DNA of 24,844 nucleotides, from contig JAEZCZ010000128.1 in assembly GCA_023433305.1 (NCBI GenBank), forward strand, positions 1 to 24,844, read 5' to 3'. Under the pieces are notes generated by a model. That model worked only from the letters and a program-made list of their open reading frames with translations, was not told the DNA's origin and searched no databases. How positions within the stretch are numbered: position 1 is the first letter of the stretch; every line of letters begins with the position of its first letter. The position numbers were made by a program, and so were the translations under genes. This document shows positions 6,932-14,955 of this stretch, in pieces. The DNA comes from Pseudomonadota bacterium (GTDB lineage: Bacteria > Pseudomonadota > Alphaproteobacteria > Sphingomonadales > Sphingomonadaceae).

Positions 6932-8256
6932 TGCTGCGCCTCTCCACCGCGGACTCCGACTTCGAGAAGAAGTTCAGGCGCCTCGTCGACGGACGCCGCG
7001 AGAGCCACGAGGACGTCTCGAGTACGGTCTCGCACATCCTCGGCCAAGTCCGCGCGCTCGGCGATCAGGCGCTGGCCGAATATACCGAGCGTTTCGATAA
7101 GCACGTCCTCGCCACCGAGGACGACTGGCGGATCGCGCCCCAGGCCTGCCGCGAGGCCTACGAGGGGCTCGAGCCGGCCTTGCGCGAGGCACTCGATCTC
7201 GCCGCCGAGCGAATTCGCGCCTACCACGAGGACCAGCTACCGGCGGACCGAGACTTCACCGATGATGCGGGGGTTCGGCTCGGCGCGAAGTGGCACCCGG
7301 TCGATGCCGCCGGCCTTTATGTGCCCGGCGGTCGTGCCGCCTACCCTTCCTCGCTGCTGATGAACGCGATCCCCGCCAAGGTTGCCGGCGTCGGCCGCCT
7401 GGTCGTCGTCACGCCTACGCCGAAAGGCCAGATTAACCCGCTCGTGCTCGCCGCCGCGCACATCGCCGGCATCGACGAGATCTGGCGCGTCGGCGGCGCC
7501 CAGGCGATCGCCGCGCTTGGGTACGGTACGGAGCGGATCAAGCGCGTCGACGTGATCACCGGTCCGGGCAACGATTTCGTCGCGGAGGCGAAGCGCCAGC
7601 TGTTCGGCGTGGTCGGCATCGACATGGTCGCCGGGCCGAGCGAGATCCTCGTCATCGCCGACAACAAGAACGATCCCGATTGGATCGCCGCCGACCTGCT
7701 CAGCCAGGCCGAGCACGATCCTTCCTCGCAATCGATCCTGATTACCGACGACGAAGGCTTCGCCAACCAGGTCGAGGACCGGGTCGACGTGCAGTGCGGG
7801 ATGCTTTCGACCGAGAAGGTCGCCTGCAAGAGCTGGAGCGACAACGGCGTCCTGCTGGTCGTGTCGGACTTGCGCGAAGCGCCCGCGCTCGCCAACCGCC
7901 TCGCGGCCGAGCACGTCGAGCTCGCGGTCGACGATCCGGAAAGCCTTTTCGCGCAGTTGCGCCACGCCGGCAGCGTCTTCCTCGGCCGCCACACGCCCGA
8001 AGCGGTCGGCGATTACGTCGCCGGGCCCAACCACGTCCTGCCCACTGGCCGCCGCGCCCGCTTTGCCAGCGGGCTGTCGGTGCTCGACTTCATGAAGCGC
8101 ACCAGCTTCATCTCGATGAGCGACGAGGCGCTGCGCAAGATCGGCCCTGCCGCGATCGCGCTCGCGCACGCGGAGGGCTTGCCGGCCCACGCCAAGTCGG
8201 TGGAGCTGCGCCTGCAGGGCGCGCTACCGCCTTCGGCTATTCGAGCGCAGAAATGA
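6931..8256 (+). CDS. hisD: Histidinol dehydrogenase
   Basis: HisD performs the last two NAD-dependent oxidations of histidine synthesis, histidinol to histidine, and is a zinc enzyme. The 441-residue product has normal length. Recognisable blocks are AGLYVPGGRAAYPSSLLMNA, RVGGAQAIAALGYGT, ITGPGNDFVAEAKRQLFG, DMVAGPSEILVIAD, LLSQAEHDPSSQS (with the metal-site Gln and His), LAAEHVELAV and AGPNHVLPTGRRARF (His of the active site). The start overlaps hisG by one base and the end overlaps nusB by four, giving strong translational coupling. Confidence 0.97.
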   Translation: MLRLSTADSDFEKKFRRLVDGRRESHEDVSSTVSHILGQVRALGDQALAEYTERFDKHVLATEDDWRIAPQACREAYEGLEPALREALDLAAERIRAYHEDQLPADRDFTDDAGVRLGAKWHPVDAAGLYVPGGRAAYPSSLLMNAIPAKVAGVGRLVVVTPTPKGQINPLVLAAAHIAGIDEIWRVGGAQAIAALGYGTERIKRVDVITGPGNDFVAEAKRQLFGVVGIDMVAGPSEILVIADNKNDPDWIAADLLSQAEHDPSSQSILITDDEGFANQVEDRVDVQCGMLSTEKVACKSWSDNGVLLVVSDLREAPALANRLAAEHVELAVDDPESLFAQLRHAGSVFLGRHTPEAVGDYVAGPNHVLPTGRRARFASGLSVLDFMKRTSFISMSDEALRKIGPAAIALAHAEGLPAHAKSVELRLQGALPPSAIRAQK

Positions 8257-8702
8257 ACACCCCCGCCCGCTCCAAGGCCCGCTCGGCCGCCCGCCTCGCC
8301 GCCGTCCAGGCGCTCTACCAGCGCCAGATGGAGGACACGCACCTTGCGCGTCTGCTCGACGAGTTCCACCAGCATCGTCTCGGCCGCAAGATCGAGGACG
8401 CGCAATATGCCGACGCCGAAGTCGATTTCTTCGACGACATCGTCAGCGGGGTGATCGCGCGTCAGGACGAGATCGACGCGCTGCTGACCGCTCGGCTCGC
8501 AGACGGCTGGACGCTGGCGCGGCTCGACAAGACCATGCTGCAAATCCTCCGCGCCGGAACGTATGAACTGCTCGCACGCGCCGACGTGCCGACCGGCACC
8601 GCGATCGGCGAGTACCTCGACGTCACCCACGCCTTTTTCGACCAGCGCGAGGCGAAATTCGTCAACGGCCTGCTCGACGCGGTGGCGAAGGCGGTGCGTT
8701 GA
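8253..8702 (+). CDS. nusB: Transcription antitermination factor NusB
   Basis: This 149-residue all-helical RNA-binding protein pairs with NusE (ribosomal protein S10) on boxA RNA to promote antitermination of rRNA operons. Family features are the N-terminal Arg/Ala-rich helix with AARLAAVQALYQRQ, the mid helix FFDDIVSGVI, WTLARLDKTMLQILRAGTYEL, and the C-terminal AIGEYLDVTHAFFDQREAKFVNGLLD (two adjacent parts), which is highly conserved. The ATG start overlaps the hisD stop (ATGA). Its linkage to hisD and thiL is common in this bacterial group. Confidence 0.95.
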   Translation: MNTPARSKARSAARLAAVQALYQRQMEDTHLARLLDEFHQHRLGRKIEDAQYADAEVDFFDDIVSGVIARQDEIDALLTARLADGWTLARLDKTMLQILRAGTYELLARADVPTGTAIGEYLDVTHAFFDQREAKFVNGLLDAVAKAVR

Positions 8703-9571
8703 GCGGCGAGGCCGCATTCATCGAGAGCTTGCGGGCCCTCGCCCATCACCCCGCCGCGCGCGGCCTCGCGGACGATGCCGCCGTCCTGCAAATCGGTGAC
8801 GAGGCGCTCGTCCTCACGCACGACATGCTGGTCGAAGGGGTCCATTTCCTCCCCAGCGCCGATTGGGCCGATGTGGCGTGGAAACTTGTAGCCACCAACC
8901 TGTCCGATCTCGCCGCCAAAGGCGCTGAACCACTTGGAGTGCTGTTCGGCTTCATGCTCGGCGGGGGTATCGAGCGCTTCATTGACGGCCTGACCGACGT
9001 CTTGGAGCATTATGGCGTGCCGCTGCTGGGCGGCGATACCGTAAAAGGCGGACCGCCGCGTTCGTTCGGCCTCACGGCGATCGGCCGCGCCACCCACCAA
9101 CCCGTCCCCTCGCGCGCCGGAGCGAAACCAGGCGATTCGCTGTGGCTGACCGGCCAGGTCGGCGCCGCCATGCTCGGCTTCGAGGCGCTTCGCGACGGGA
9201 CGGGCGCCGACAGCACCGCCTACCGCCGTCCCCTCGCACGCCTCCCCGAAGGCCAGGCCCTCGCCTCGCTCGTCACCGCGATGATGGACGTTTCCGACGG
9301 GCTGCTTATCGACAGCTGGCGCCTCGCCGACGCCAGCCAGGTTTCGATCGCCATCGACAGCGCGTCAGTGCCCATCGCCACCCCCGAAACCCGACGCCTC
9401 GACGCCCTTCGCTGGGGCGACGATTACGAGCTCCTGTTCACCCTCCCGCCCACCATCGAGCCCCCTGTCAAAGCGACCCGCATCGGTACGGTCGAACCAC
9501 GCGGCTTCGTGCCGATGTTCCTCGACGGCGAACCCGTCGCCAACCGCGATGGCCTTGGCTGGGAACACTGA
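8699..9571 (+). CDS. thiL: Thiamine-monophosphate kinase
   Basis: ThiL phosphorylates thiamine monophosphate to the active cofactor thiamine diphosphate using ATP. The 290-residue protein has the ThiL/PurM-type signature: LADDAAVLQIGD, LTHDMLVEGVHF with metal-binding acidic residues, ATNLSDLAAKGAEPLG, LLGGDTVKGG, MMDVSDGLLIDS, and a C-terminal RWGDDYELLFT. The only start at the operon junction is TTG at 8699, which overlaps the nusB stop as TTGA; this suggests expression by translational reinitiation. It is somewhat shorter than many ThiL proteins (about 310-330), mainly at the N-terminus and in loops. Confidence 0.94.
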   Translation: MSGEAAFIESLRALAHHPAARGLADDAAVLQIGDEALVLTHDMLVEGVHFLPSADWADVAWKLVATNLSDLAAKGAEPLGVLFGFMLGGGIERFIDGLTDVLEHYGVPLLGGDTVKGGPPRSFGLTAIGRATHQPVPSRAGAKPGDSLWLTGQVGAAMLGFEALRDGTGADSTAYRRPLARLPEGQALASLVTAMMDVSDGLLIDSWRLADASQVSIAIDSASVPIATPETRRLDALRWGDDYELLFTLPPTIEPPVKATRIGTVEPRGFVPMFLDGEPVANRDGLGWEH

Positions 9572-9584
9572 GCGCGGCTTCGTC

Positions 9585-9627
9585 TAACCGTCCACGGTAA
9601 GGTGGCGGTTAGGGCTTGCACCGCCCT
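9585..9627. other. Two adjacent inverted repeats between thiL and hppA
   Basis: The thiL-hppA gap (9572-9715) holds a hairpin with arms TAACCG(T)CCAC at 9585-9595 and GTGGCGGTTA at 9602-9611, with one bulged T and a six-base loop. A second small stem follows at once: AGGGC 9611-9615 with GCCCT 9623-9627. Neither is followed by a run of T, so these are not typical intrinsic terminators. They may end or process the his operon transcript, or serve as a protein site for hppA; this is inference. Confidence 0.4.
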
Positions 9628-9715
9628 TCCCCGCGCTTTAGCCATCGCCATTCCGCGCGGACCCGGCGCATGATCGGGCCGCGCTTCCTTTGTGGAGAGG
9701 GGGATCGGTCTCGCT

Positions 9716-11836
9716 ATGGACCTGACACTAATCGCCATCGTGCTGGGGCTGCTCGCAGTCGTTTACGGTTTCGTCACCAGCCGCCAGGTTCTCGGCTCTT
9801 CCGCCGGCACCGAGAAGATGCAGGAGATCGCGGGAGCGATCCAGGAAGGTGCACAGGCCTACCTGAAGCGCCAATACACCACGATCGCCATCGTCGGCGT
9901 CGTGGTCGCCGTGATCGTCGCGATATTCCTCGGCGCGGTGTCGGCTGTCGGCTTCGTGCTCGGCGCCATCCTCTCGGGGGTCGCCGGCTTCATCGGCATG
10001 AACATCTCGGTCCGCTCCAACGTGCGCACCGCGGCAGCCGCGCAGAAGGGGCTGCAGGAAGGGCTCACGATCGCGTTCCGTGCCGGCGCCATCACCGGCA
10101 TGCTCGTCGCCGGCCTCGCGCTGCTCGCGATCGCGGTGTTCTACTGGTACCTCACGGGCCCTGGCGGCTACACCGTCGGCGGCGAGGACCGCACCGTGGT
10201 CGACGGCCTCGTCGCGCTCGCGTTCGGCGCTTCGCTGATCTCGATCTTCGCGCGTCTCGGCGGCGGCATCTTCACCAAGGCCGCGGACGTCGGCGCCGAC
10301 CTGGTCGGCAAGGTCGAAGCCGGCATCCCGGAGGACGATCCGCGCAACCCCGCGGTGATCGCAGACAACGTGGGCGACAACGTCGGCGACTGCGCCGGCA
10401 TGGCGGCCGACCTCTTCGAGACCTACGTCGTCACCGTTGGCGCCACGATGGTCCTCACCGCCCTCCTGCTCACCGGGGCGGGCGAACTGCTCGGTAGCCT
10501 CATGGCTCTGCCGTTGCTGATCGGCGGCGTCTGCATCGTCACCTCGATCATCGGCACGTACTTCGTTCGCCTCGGCGGTTCGAAGAACGTGATGGGCGCC
10601 ATGTACAAGGGCTTCCTGGTCTCGGCGGTCCTCGCGATCCCCGCGATCTGGTTCGCGACGTCCTATGCGCTCGGCAGTATGGAAGCCGCCATCCCCGGCA
10701 CCGAGTTCAACGGCCGCGCGCTGTTCTACTGCTCGCTGCTCGGACTCGTCATCACGGGCCTGATCATCTGGATCACCGAGTACTACACGGGGACCAACTT
10801 CCGCCCGGTCCGCTCGATCGCCAAGGCCTCGGAAACGGGCCACGGCACCAACGTCATCCAGGGCCTCGCGATCAGCCTCGAATCGACCGCGCTGCCGACG
10901 CTGGTGATCATCGCCGGCATCATCGCAGCCTATTCGCTCGCCGGCCTGATCGGCATCGCCTACGCGGCGACCGCGATGCTGGCCCTCGCCGGAATGGTCG
11001 TGGCGCTGGATGCCTACGGGCCGGTCACCGACAACGCCGGCGGCATTGCCGAAATGGCGGGTCTCGACGACAGCGTTCGCGAGAAGACCGACCTGCTCGA
11101 CGCCGTGGGCAACACCACCAAGGCCGTTACCAAGGGCTACGCGATCGGCTCCGCCGGTCTTGCCGCACTGGTGCTGTTCGCCGCCTACACCACCGACTTG
11201 CGCCATTTCTTCCCGGGCCTGTCGGACGGTGACTTGGCCAACGGTGAAGTCAGCTTCAGCCTCGAGAACCCTTACGTGATCGTAGGCCTGCTGCTCGGCG
11301 CGCTGCTGCCCTATCTGTTCGGCTCGATGGGCATGACCGCGGTCGGCCGCGCCGCCGGTGACGTGGTCAAGGACGTGCGCGAGCAGTTCGCCAACGATCC
11401 GGGTATCATGGCCGGCACCAGCAAGCCGAACTACGCCAAGACCGTGGACCTCGTGACCAAGGCGGCGATCAAGGAAATGATCGTGCCCTCCCTGCTCCCG
11501 GTGCTCGCGCCGATCGTGGTCTACTTCGTGATCACGCTCATCGCGGGCGAGGAGAATGGCTTCGCCGCGCTCGGCGCGCTTCTGCTCGGCGTCATCGTCG
11601 GCGGCCTGTTCGTCGCCATCTCGATGACCGCGGGCGGCGGCGCCTGGGACAACGCGAAGAAGTACATCGAGGACGGCAACCATGGCGGCAAGGGATCCGA
11701 GGCTCACAAGGCCGCGGTGACCGGCGACACGGTCGGCGATCCCTACAAGGACACCGCCGGCCCGGCCGTGAACCCGATGATCAAGATCACGAATATCGTG
11801 GCGCTGCTGCTGCTGGCGGCGCTCGCCGCCGGCTGA
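9716..11836 (+). CDS. hppA: K+-independent membrane-bound H+-translocating pyrophosphatase
   Basis: HppA couples hydrolysis of pyrophosphate to proton pumping across the cytoplasmic membrane. The 706-residue protein has many hydrophobic helices (about 16 expected for the family). The pyrophosphate site is visible in GGGIFTKAADVGADLVGKVE and in ADNVGDNVGDCAGMAADLFE, with further acidic motifs at DAYGPVTDNAGGIAEM and GDTVGDPYKDTAGPA. Residue 469 is Lys and 472 is Thr in GNTTKAVTKGYAIGSAG; Lys at this place marks the K+-independent class, whereas K+-dependent enzymes have Ala. ATG 9716 is preferred over an in-frame GTG at 9692 because the GGAGAGGGGG purine run (9694-9703) then acts as the ribosome site. 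It is monocistronic, with its own terminator. Confidence 0.97.
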   Translation: MDLTLIAIVLGLLAVVYGFVTSRQVLGSSAGTEKMQEIAGAIQEGAQAYLKRQYTTIAIVGVVVAVIVAIFLGAVSAVGFVLGAILSGVAGFIGMNISVRSNVRTAAAAQKGLQEGLTIAFRAGAITGMLVAGLALLAIAVFYWYLTGPGGYTVGGEDRTVVDGLVALAFGASLISIFARLGGGIFTKAADVGADLVGKVEAGIPEDDPRNPAVIADNVGDNVGDCAGMAADLFETYVVTVGATMVLTALLLTGAGELLGSLMALPLLIGGVCIVTSIIGTYFVRLGGSKNVMGAMYKGFLVSAVLAIPAIWFATSYALGSMEAAIPGTEFNGRALFYCSLLGLVITGLIIWITEYYTGTNFRPVRSIAKASETGHGTNVIQGLAISLESTALPTLVIIAGIIAAYSLAGLIGIAYAATAMLALAGMVVALDAYGPVTDNAGGIAEMAGLDDSVREKTDLLDAVGNTTKAVTKGYAIGSAGLAALVLFAAYTTDLRHFFPGLSDGDLANGEVSFSLENPYVIVGLLLGALLPYLFGSMGMTAVGRAAGDVVKDVREQFANDPGIMAGTSKPNYAKTVDLVTKAAIKEMIVPSLLPVLAPIVVYFVITLIAGEENGFAALGALLLGVIVGGLFVAISMTAGGGAWDNAKKYIEDGNHGGKGSEAHKAAVTGDTVGDPYKDTAGPAVNPMIKITNIVALLLLAALAAG

Positions 11837-11860
11837 TCCGGCGTCTTGGTTGACGAATTG

Positions 11861-11894
11861 CCCCACCCGGCCCGCGCCGGGTGGGGTTTTCTTT
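11861..11894 (+). terminator. Intrinsic terminator of hppA
   Basis: A perfect 11-bp GC-rich stem, CCCCACCCGGC at 11861-11871 and GCCGGGTGGGG at 11876-11886, encloses a four-base loop (CCGC). It is followed at once by TTTTCTTT (11887-11894). This is a textbook rho-independent terminator 24 bases after the hppA stop and insulates the next operon. Confidence 0.95.
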
Positions 11895-11936
11895 ACCCTT
11901 CCGGTTAGGCTTTCCTTCGCGCCGCCAAGCTAGCTC

Positions 11937-11968
11937 TGTCGAGCCGATGATCGTCATCGGCGTCGACA
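11937..11968. promoter_or_regulatory. Near-perfect hairpin/operator immediately upstream of the acyltransferase start
   Basis: Left arm TGTCGAGCCGATGA (11937-11950) and right arm TCATCGGCGTCGACA (11954-11968) are complementary over 14 bp with a single bulged base and a three-base TCG loop. The right arm ends directly against AAGG (11969-11972), the likely ribosome binding site of the gene starting at 11982. There is no T tract, so it is not a terminator. As DNA it could be an operator for a dimeric repressor; as RNA it would form a stable stem beside the ribosome site. The sequence does not decide between these. Confidence 0.55.
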
Positions 11969-11981
11969 AAGGTTAACCCGC

Positions 11982-13151
11982 TTGGCCACCCTGCCGCTCG
12001 AGCTGCTCCCATCGTGGAAACTCGGCGAGTCCGTCCCCGGCTCGCTGCGTGTTTCGCTCCGGGCGCACGACTGGCGGGATCTCGCCTCGCAAGAATCGAT
12101 CGCACGGTGGGATTCGCTCGCGGAATGCGCCAGCGAACCGAATCCGTTCCACGAAAGCTGGTACCTGCTCCCCGCACTGCGCGCGTTCGATCCGGGCGGC
12201 ACCGCCAAGCTGCTTTGCCTAGAGGCAAACGGCTTCCTGGCGGGCCTGCTGCCGGTCGTCCATTCGACGAGCTATTACGATCACCCCGTCCCGCATCTCG
12301 CCAACTGGCGTCACGCCAATGCCTTTCTCGGCGCGCCGCTCGTCGCCAAGGGCTTCGAGCACGCGTTCTGGCGCGAGCTGCTGGCCTGGTGCGATGCCCA
12401 ACCGGGTGGCCCCTTGTTCCTCCATCTCGCGCAGCTTCCCGAAGCCGGCCCGCTGCACGAGGCCCTCGCCGAGGTCCTGGCCGACGACCGTCGGCAGGAC
12501 GCCGTGGTCCGGCGCGAGGTCCGGGCAGCGCTCGAATCCGATCTGGATGCCGAGACTTATTTCGAGGAATCGCTCTCCGGAAAGAAGCGCAAGGAGCTGC
12601 GCCGGCAACACCGCCGCCTCGCCGAAGAAGGCGAGCTGACCGTTCACCGCACCGCCGGCGCGGAAGACCTCGAAGTGTGGACCGAGGAATTCATCGCGCT
12701 CGAGCGGGCCGGTTGGAAAGGCAAGGCAGGCTCGGCACTGGCATGCGACGCGCGCACCGCCGGGCTGTTCCGCGATGCCCTGGCCGGCGCGGCCAACCGC
12801 GGCCGTGTCGAGCGGCTCGCCATCCGTCTCGCCGGACGCCCTTTGGCGATGCTGGCCACGTTCCTATCGCCGCCGGGCGCCTTCGGCTTCAAGACCGCGT
12901 TCGACGAATCCTACGCCCGCTTCTCGCCGGGCGTCCTCCTGCAGCGCGAGAACCTGGCGATCCTGTCGCACCCCGACATCGCCTGGACCGATAGCTGCGC
13001 GGCGCAGGACCATCCGATGATCGACCATTTCTGGCGTGAGCGGCGCACCGTCACGCGCCGCAACATCGCCATCGGCGGCAAGGCTCGCCGGCTCCTGTTT
13101 CGCGCGCTTGCGGCGCGCGAGACCCGTTCGACTTCCAAGGGAAACCCATGA
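11982..13151 (+). CDS. BioF2-like GNAT acyltransferase (Acetyltransf_6 / CelD type)
   Basis: This 389-residue protein matches the BioF2-like double-GNAT acyltransferase family. Its signature is in the middle: SLSGKKRKELRRQHRRLAEE (about residues 194-213), then a strand and the helix EEFIALERAGWKGKAGSALA. RVERLAIRLAGRPLAMLATF and FKTAFDESYARFSPGVLLQ follow, the last resembling the YDE-x-x-x-x-x-SPG acyl-CoA region of FemAB/CelD-type enzymes. Members transfer acyl or aminoacyl groups in cell-envelope, polysaccharide or lipid synthesis; the substrate here is unknown. The start is TTG (11982), with AAGG at 11969-11972; no suitable ATG exists nearby. It overlaps the next gene by ATGA, so the two form a unit. 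Confidence 0.82.
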   Translation: MATLPLELLPSWKLGESVPGSLRVSLRAHDWRDLASQESIARWDSLAECASEPNPFHESWYLLPALRAFDPGGTAKLLCLEANGFLAGLLPVVHSTSYYDHPVPHLANWRHANAFLGAPLVAKGFEHAFWRELLAWCDAQPGGPLFLHLAQLPEAGPLHEALAEVLADDRRQDAVVRREVRAALESDLDAETYFEESLSGKKRKELRRQHRRLAEEGELTVHRTAGAEDLEVWTEEFIALERAGWKGKAGSALACDARTAGLFRDALAGAANRGRVERLAIRLAGRPLAMLATFLSPPGAFGFKTAFDESYARFSPGVLLQRENLAILSHPDIAWTDSCAAQDHPMIDHFWRERRTVTRRNIAIGGKARRLLFRALAARETRSTSKGNP

Positions 13152-14029
13152 CCGAACAGCGTGCATTAGTCGGCGAGCGGATGAGCAGCGAAGCGGTCTT
13201 TCCCCCGCTCTCGCGCGCGAACTTCGTCTCGTCCTATCCCGAAGGGCCGCACAAGCTCCGCCACAACCTGAGTGCGCACCCGCTGCTCGAGCTCGATGCG
13301 CTGGCCGAGCTAGGCGAAACGCTGCCCGCTCGCTCCATCGAGTACAATCGCGGCGACCTGCCGATCGGTGTCGACGGCAAGCCCGAAGCCAACGGCCTCG
13401 GTATTGGCGAGACGATCCGCGGCATCGAGAGCAGCAATAGCTGGGCGGTGCTCAAGAACATCGAGCAGCACCCTGCCTACGCGGCGCTCCTCGCCGAATT
13501 GCTCGGCGAGCTTCGCGAAGAGATCGTCCACAAGACCGGCCGGATGCTGCGAATGCAGGGCTTCATTTTCGTTTCCAGCCCGAACGCCGTGACACCGTAC
13601 CATTTCGATCCCGAGCACAATATCCTGCTCCAGTTGACGGGAAAGAAGGTCATGACCGTGTTCCCGGCAGGCGACCCGCTGTTCGCCCCTGACCGGGTGC
13701 ACGAGGCCTATCACACCGGCGGCGCGCGCGAGCTGCCCTGGCGCGAGGAGCTCGCCTGCCATGGCCAGAGGTTCCACCTGGCCGAGGGTGAAGCGATCTA
13801 CGTCCCCGTCATGGCGCCGCACCATGTCAAGAATGGGCCGGTTCCGTCGATCTCGCTCTCGATCACCTGGCGAAGCGAATGGAGCTTCGCCGAGGCCGAC
13901 GCACGCGCGCTGAACGCCTGGCTGCGCAAGCGGGGTCTCGATCCGCGGCCTCCGCAACGGTGGCCCGCGCGCAACACGGCGAAGGCCTTCGCCTGGCGCA
14001 TCCTTCGGCGGGTCCCCGGCATAAGTTGA
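13148..14029 (+). CDS. FIH/JmjC-like Fe(II)/2-oxoglutarate oxygenase (cupin-like)
   Basis: This 293-residue protein has the facial triad of JmjC-type oxygenases. YHFDPEHNILLQLTGKKVM gives H152-x-D154 and, 15 residues after the His, K167, which matches the 2-oxoglutarate-binding Lys spacing of factor-inhibiting-HIF (His199/Asp201/Lys214). The distal His is in YVPVMAPHHVKNG (H225/H226), followed by strand SISLSITW. Such enzymes hydroxylate proteins or small molecules using iron, oxygen and 2-oxoglutarate. The N-terminal 90 residues carry no motif I know; the C-terminal 60 are helical and Arg-rich. The start ATG overlaps the acyltransferase stop, and AAGGGA lies at 13137-13142. Databases often label such proteins as cupin-like or transcriptional regulators; the catalytic residues argue for an enzyme. 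Confidence 0.82.
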   Translation: MTEQRALVGERMSSEAVFPPLSRANFVSSYPEGPHKLRHNLSAHPLLELDALAELGETLPARSIEYNRGDLPIGVDGKPEANGLGIGETIRGIESSNSWAVLKNIEQHPAYAALLAELLGELREEIVHKTGRMLRMQGFIFVSSPNAVTPYHFDPEHNILLQLTGKKVMTVFPAGDPLFAPDRVHEAYHTGGARELPWREELACHGQRFHLAEGEAIYVPVMAPHHVKNGPVPSISLSITWRSEWSFAEADARALNAWLRKRGLDPRPPQRWPARNTAKAFAWRILRRVPGIS

Positions 14030-14061
14030 CTGCCGCCACGGGGCCGCGCAAGGCGTGCGGC

Positions 14062-14955
14062 ATGGCGACTCCGACCGTCAATGCGCCGACTCCCGAGCGC
14101 CTCGTCGCCGAGCTGATCCTGCTGCTCGATCTCGATGCACGCGGCGGCGACCGCTTTGTCGGTCGGCGCCAGATCGAAGGAACCGGGCGCGTGTTCGGCG
14201 GCCAAGCGATCGCGCAAGCGCTGGTCGCCGCGCGCCGCACCGTGCCGGACGATCGCCACACGCACTCGCTGCACGCATATTTCCTGCGCGGCGGCAGCGA
14301 CGATCTTCCGATCGACTTCCGGGTCAAGCGTGACCTCGATGGGCGCAGCTTCTCGAACCGTCGCGTCGTCGCCAGCCAGCAGGGTCAGCCGATCCTCAAC
14401 CTGATCGCTTCGTTCCAGAAACCGCAGGACGGCCCGCATCACCAGCATCCGAAGATGCCCGATGTCCCACCTCCGGAAGAGCTCGAGTCCGACTCCGTGA
14501 CCCGTCGCGAGTTTGCCGAGACGATGCCCGACGGGCTGCTGCGAAACCTCATGCTCCGCCCGCGCCCGATCGACGTCCGCTCGGTCGAACTGCGCAACTG
14601 GCAGTCGCCCGGTCGGCGCGAACCCGTGGCGCATTGCTGGTTCCGCACGGTGGCCCCGCTGCCCGACAGCCCTCCGATCCACCGCGCGGTGCTCGCCTAT
14701 GCCAGCGACTTCCAGCTTCTCGCAACGGCCATTCAGCCGCACGGCCTCAGCTTCCATCGCGGCGAGGTCAAGGCGGCGAGCCTCGACCACGCGCTGTGGT
14801 TTCACGATGAGTTTCGCGCCGACGACTGGCTGCTCTACGCCACCGAAAGCCCCTGGTCGGGCCTTGCCCGCGGCTTCGGGCGCGGCCAGATCTTCACCCG
14901 CGACGGACGCCTGGTGGCGAGCGTCGCCCAGGAAGGGATGATCCGGCCCGTCTGA
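14062..14955 (+). CDS. tesB: Acyl-CoA thioesterase II (TesB-like)
   Basis: TesB hydrolyses acyl-CoA to free fatty acid and CoA. The 297-residue protein is a double hotdog of standard size. The first hotdog carries FVGRRQIEGTGRVFGGQAIA and THSLHAYFLRGGS with the swapped substrate region. The second contains LAYASDFQLLATA (catalytic Asp), KAASLDHALWFH (Ser in the place of the catalytic Thr/Ser) and GRGQIFTRDGRLVASVAQEG (catalytic Gln). It starts 32 bp after the oxygenase gene, so it may share its transcript, but no functional link is shown. It ends directly against the stop of the convergent gene, with no base between. Confidence 0.94.
   Translation: MATPTVNAPTPERLVAELILLLDLDARGGDRFVGRRQIEGTGRVFGGQAIAQALVAARRTVPDDRHTHSLHAYFLRGGSDDLPIDFRVKRDLDGRSFSNRRVVASQQGQPILNLIASFQKPQDGPHHQHPKMPDVPPPEELESDSVTRREFAETMPDGLLRNLMLRPRPIDVRSVELRNWQSPGRREPVAHCWFRTVAPLPDSPPIHRAVLAYASDFQLLATAIQPHGLSFHRGEVKAASLDHALWFHDEFRADDWLLYATESPWSGLARGFGRGQIFTRDGRLVASVAQEGMIRPV

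Noticed and set aside
9728..11866. A 712-codon open frame on the - strand, antisense to hppA
   Set aside because: The translation is His/Asp/Gly/Arg-rich and unlike any family, while hppA on the + strand is unmistakable. It would also begin inside the hppA terminator.
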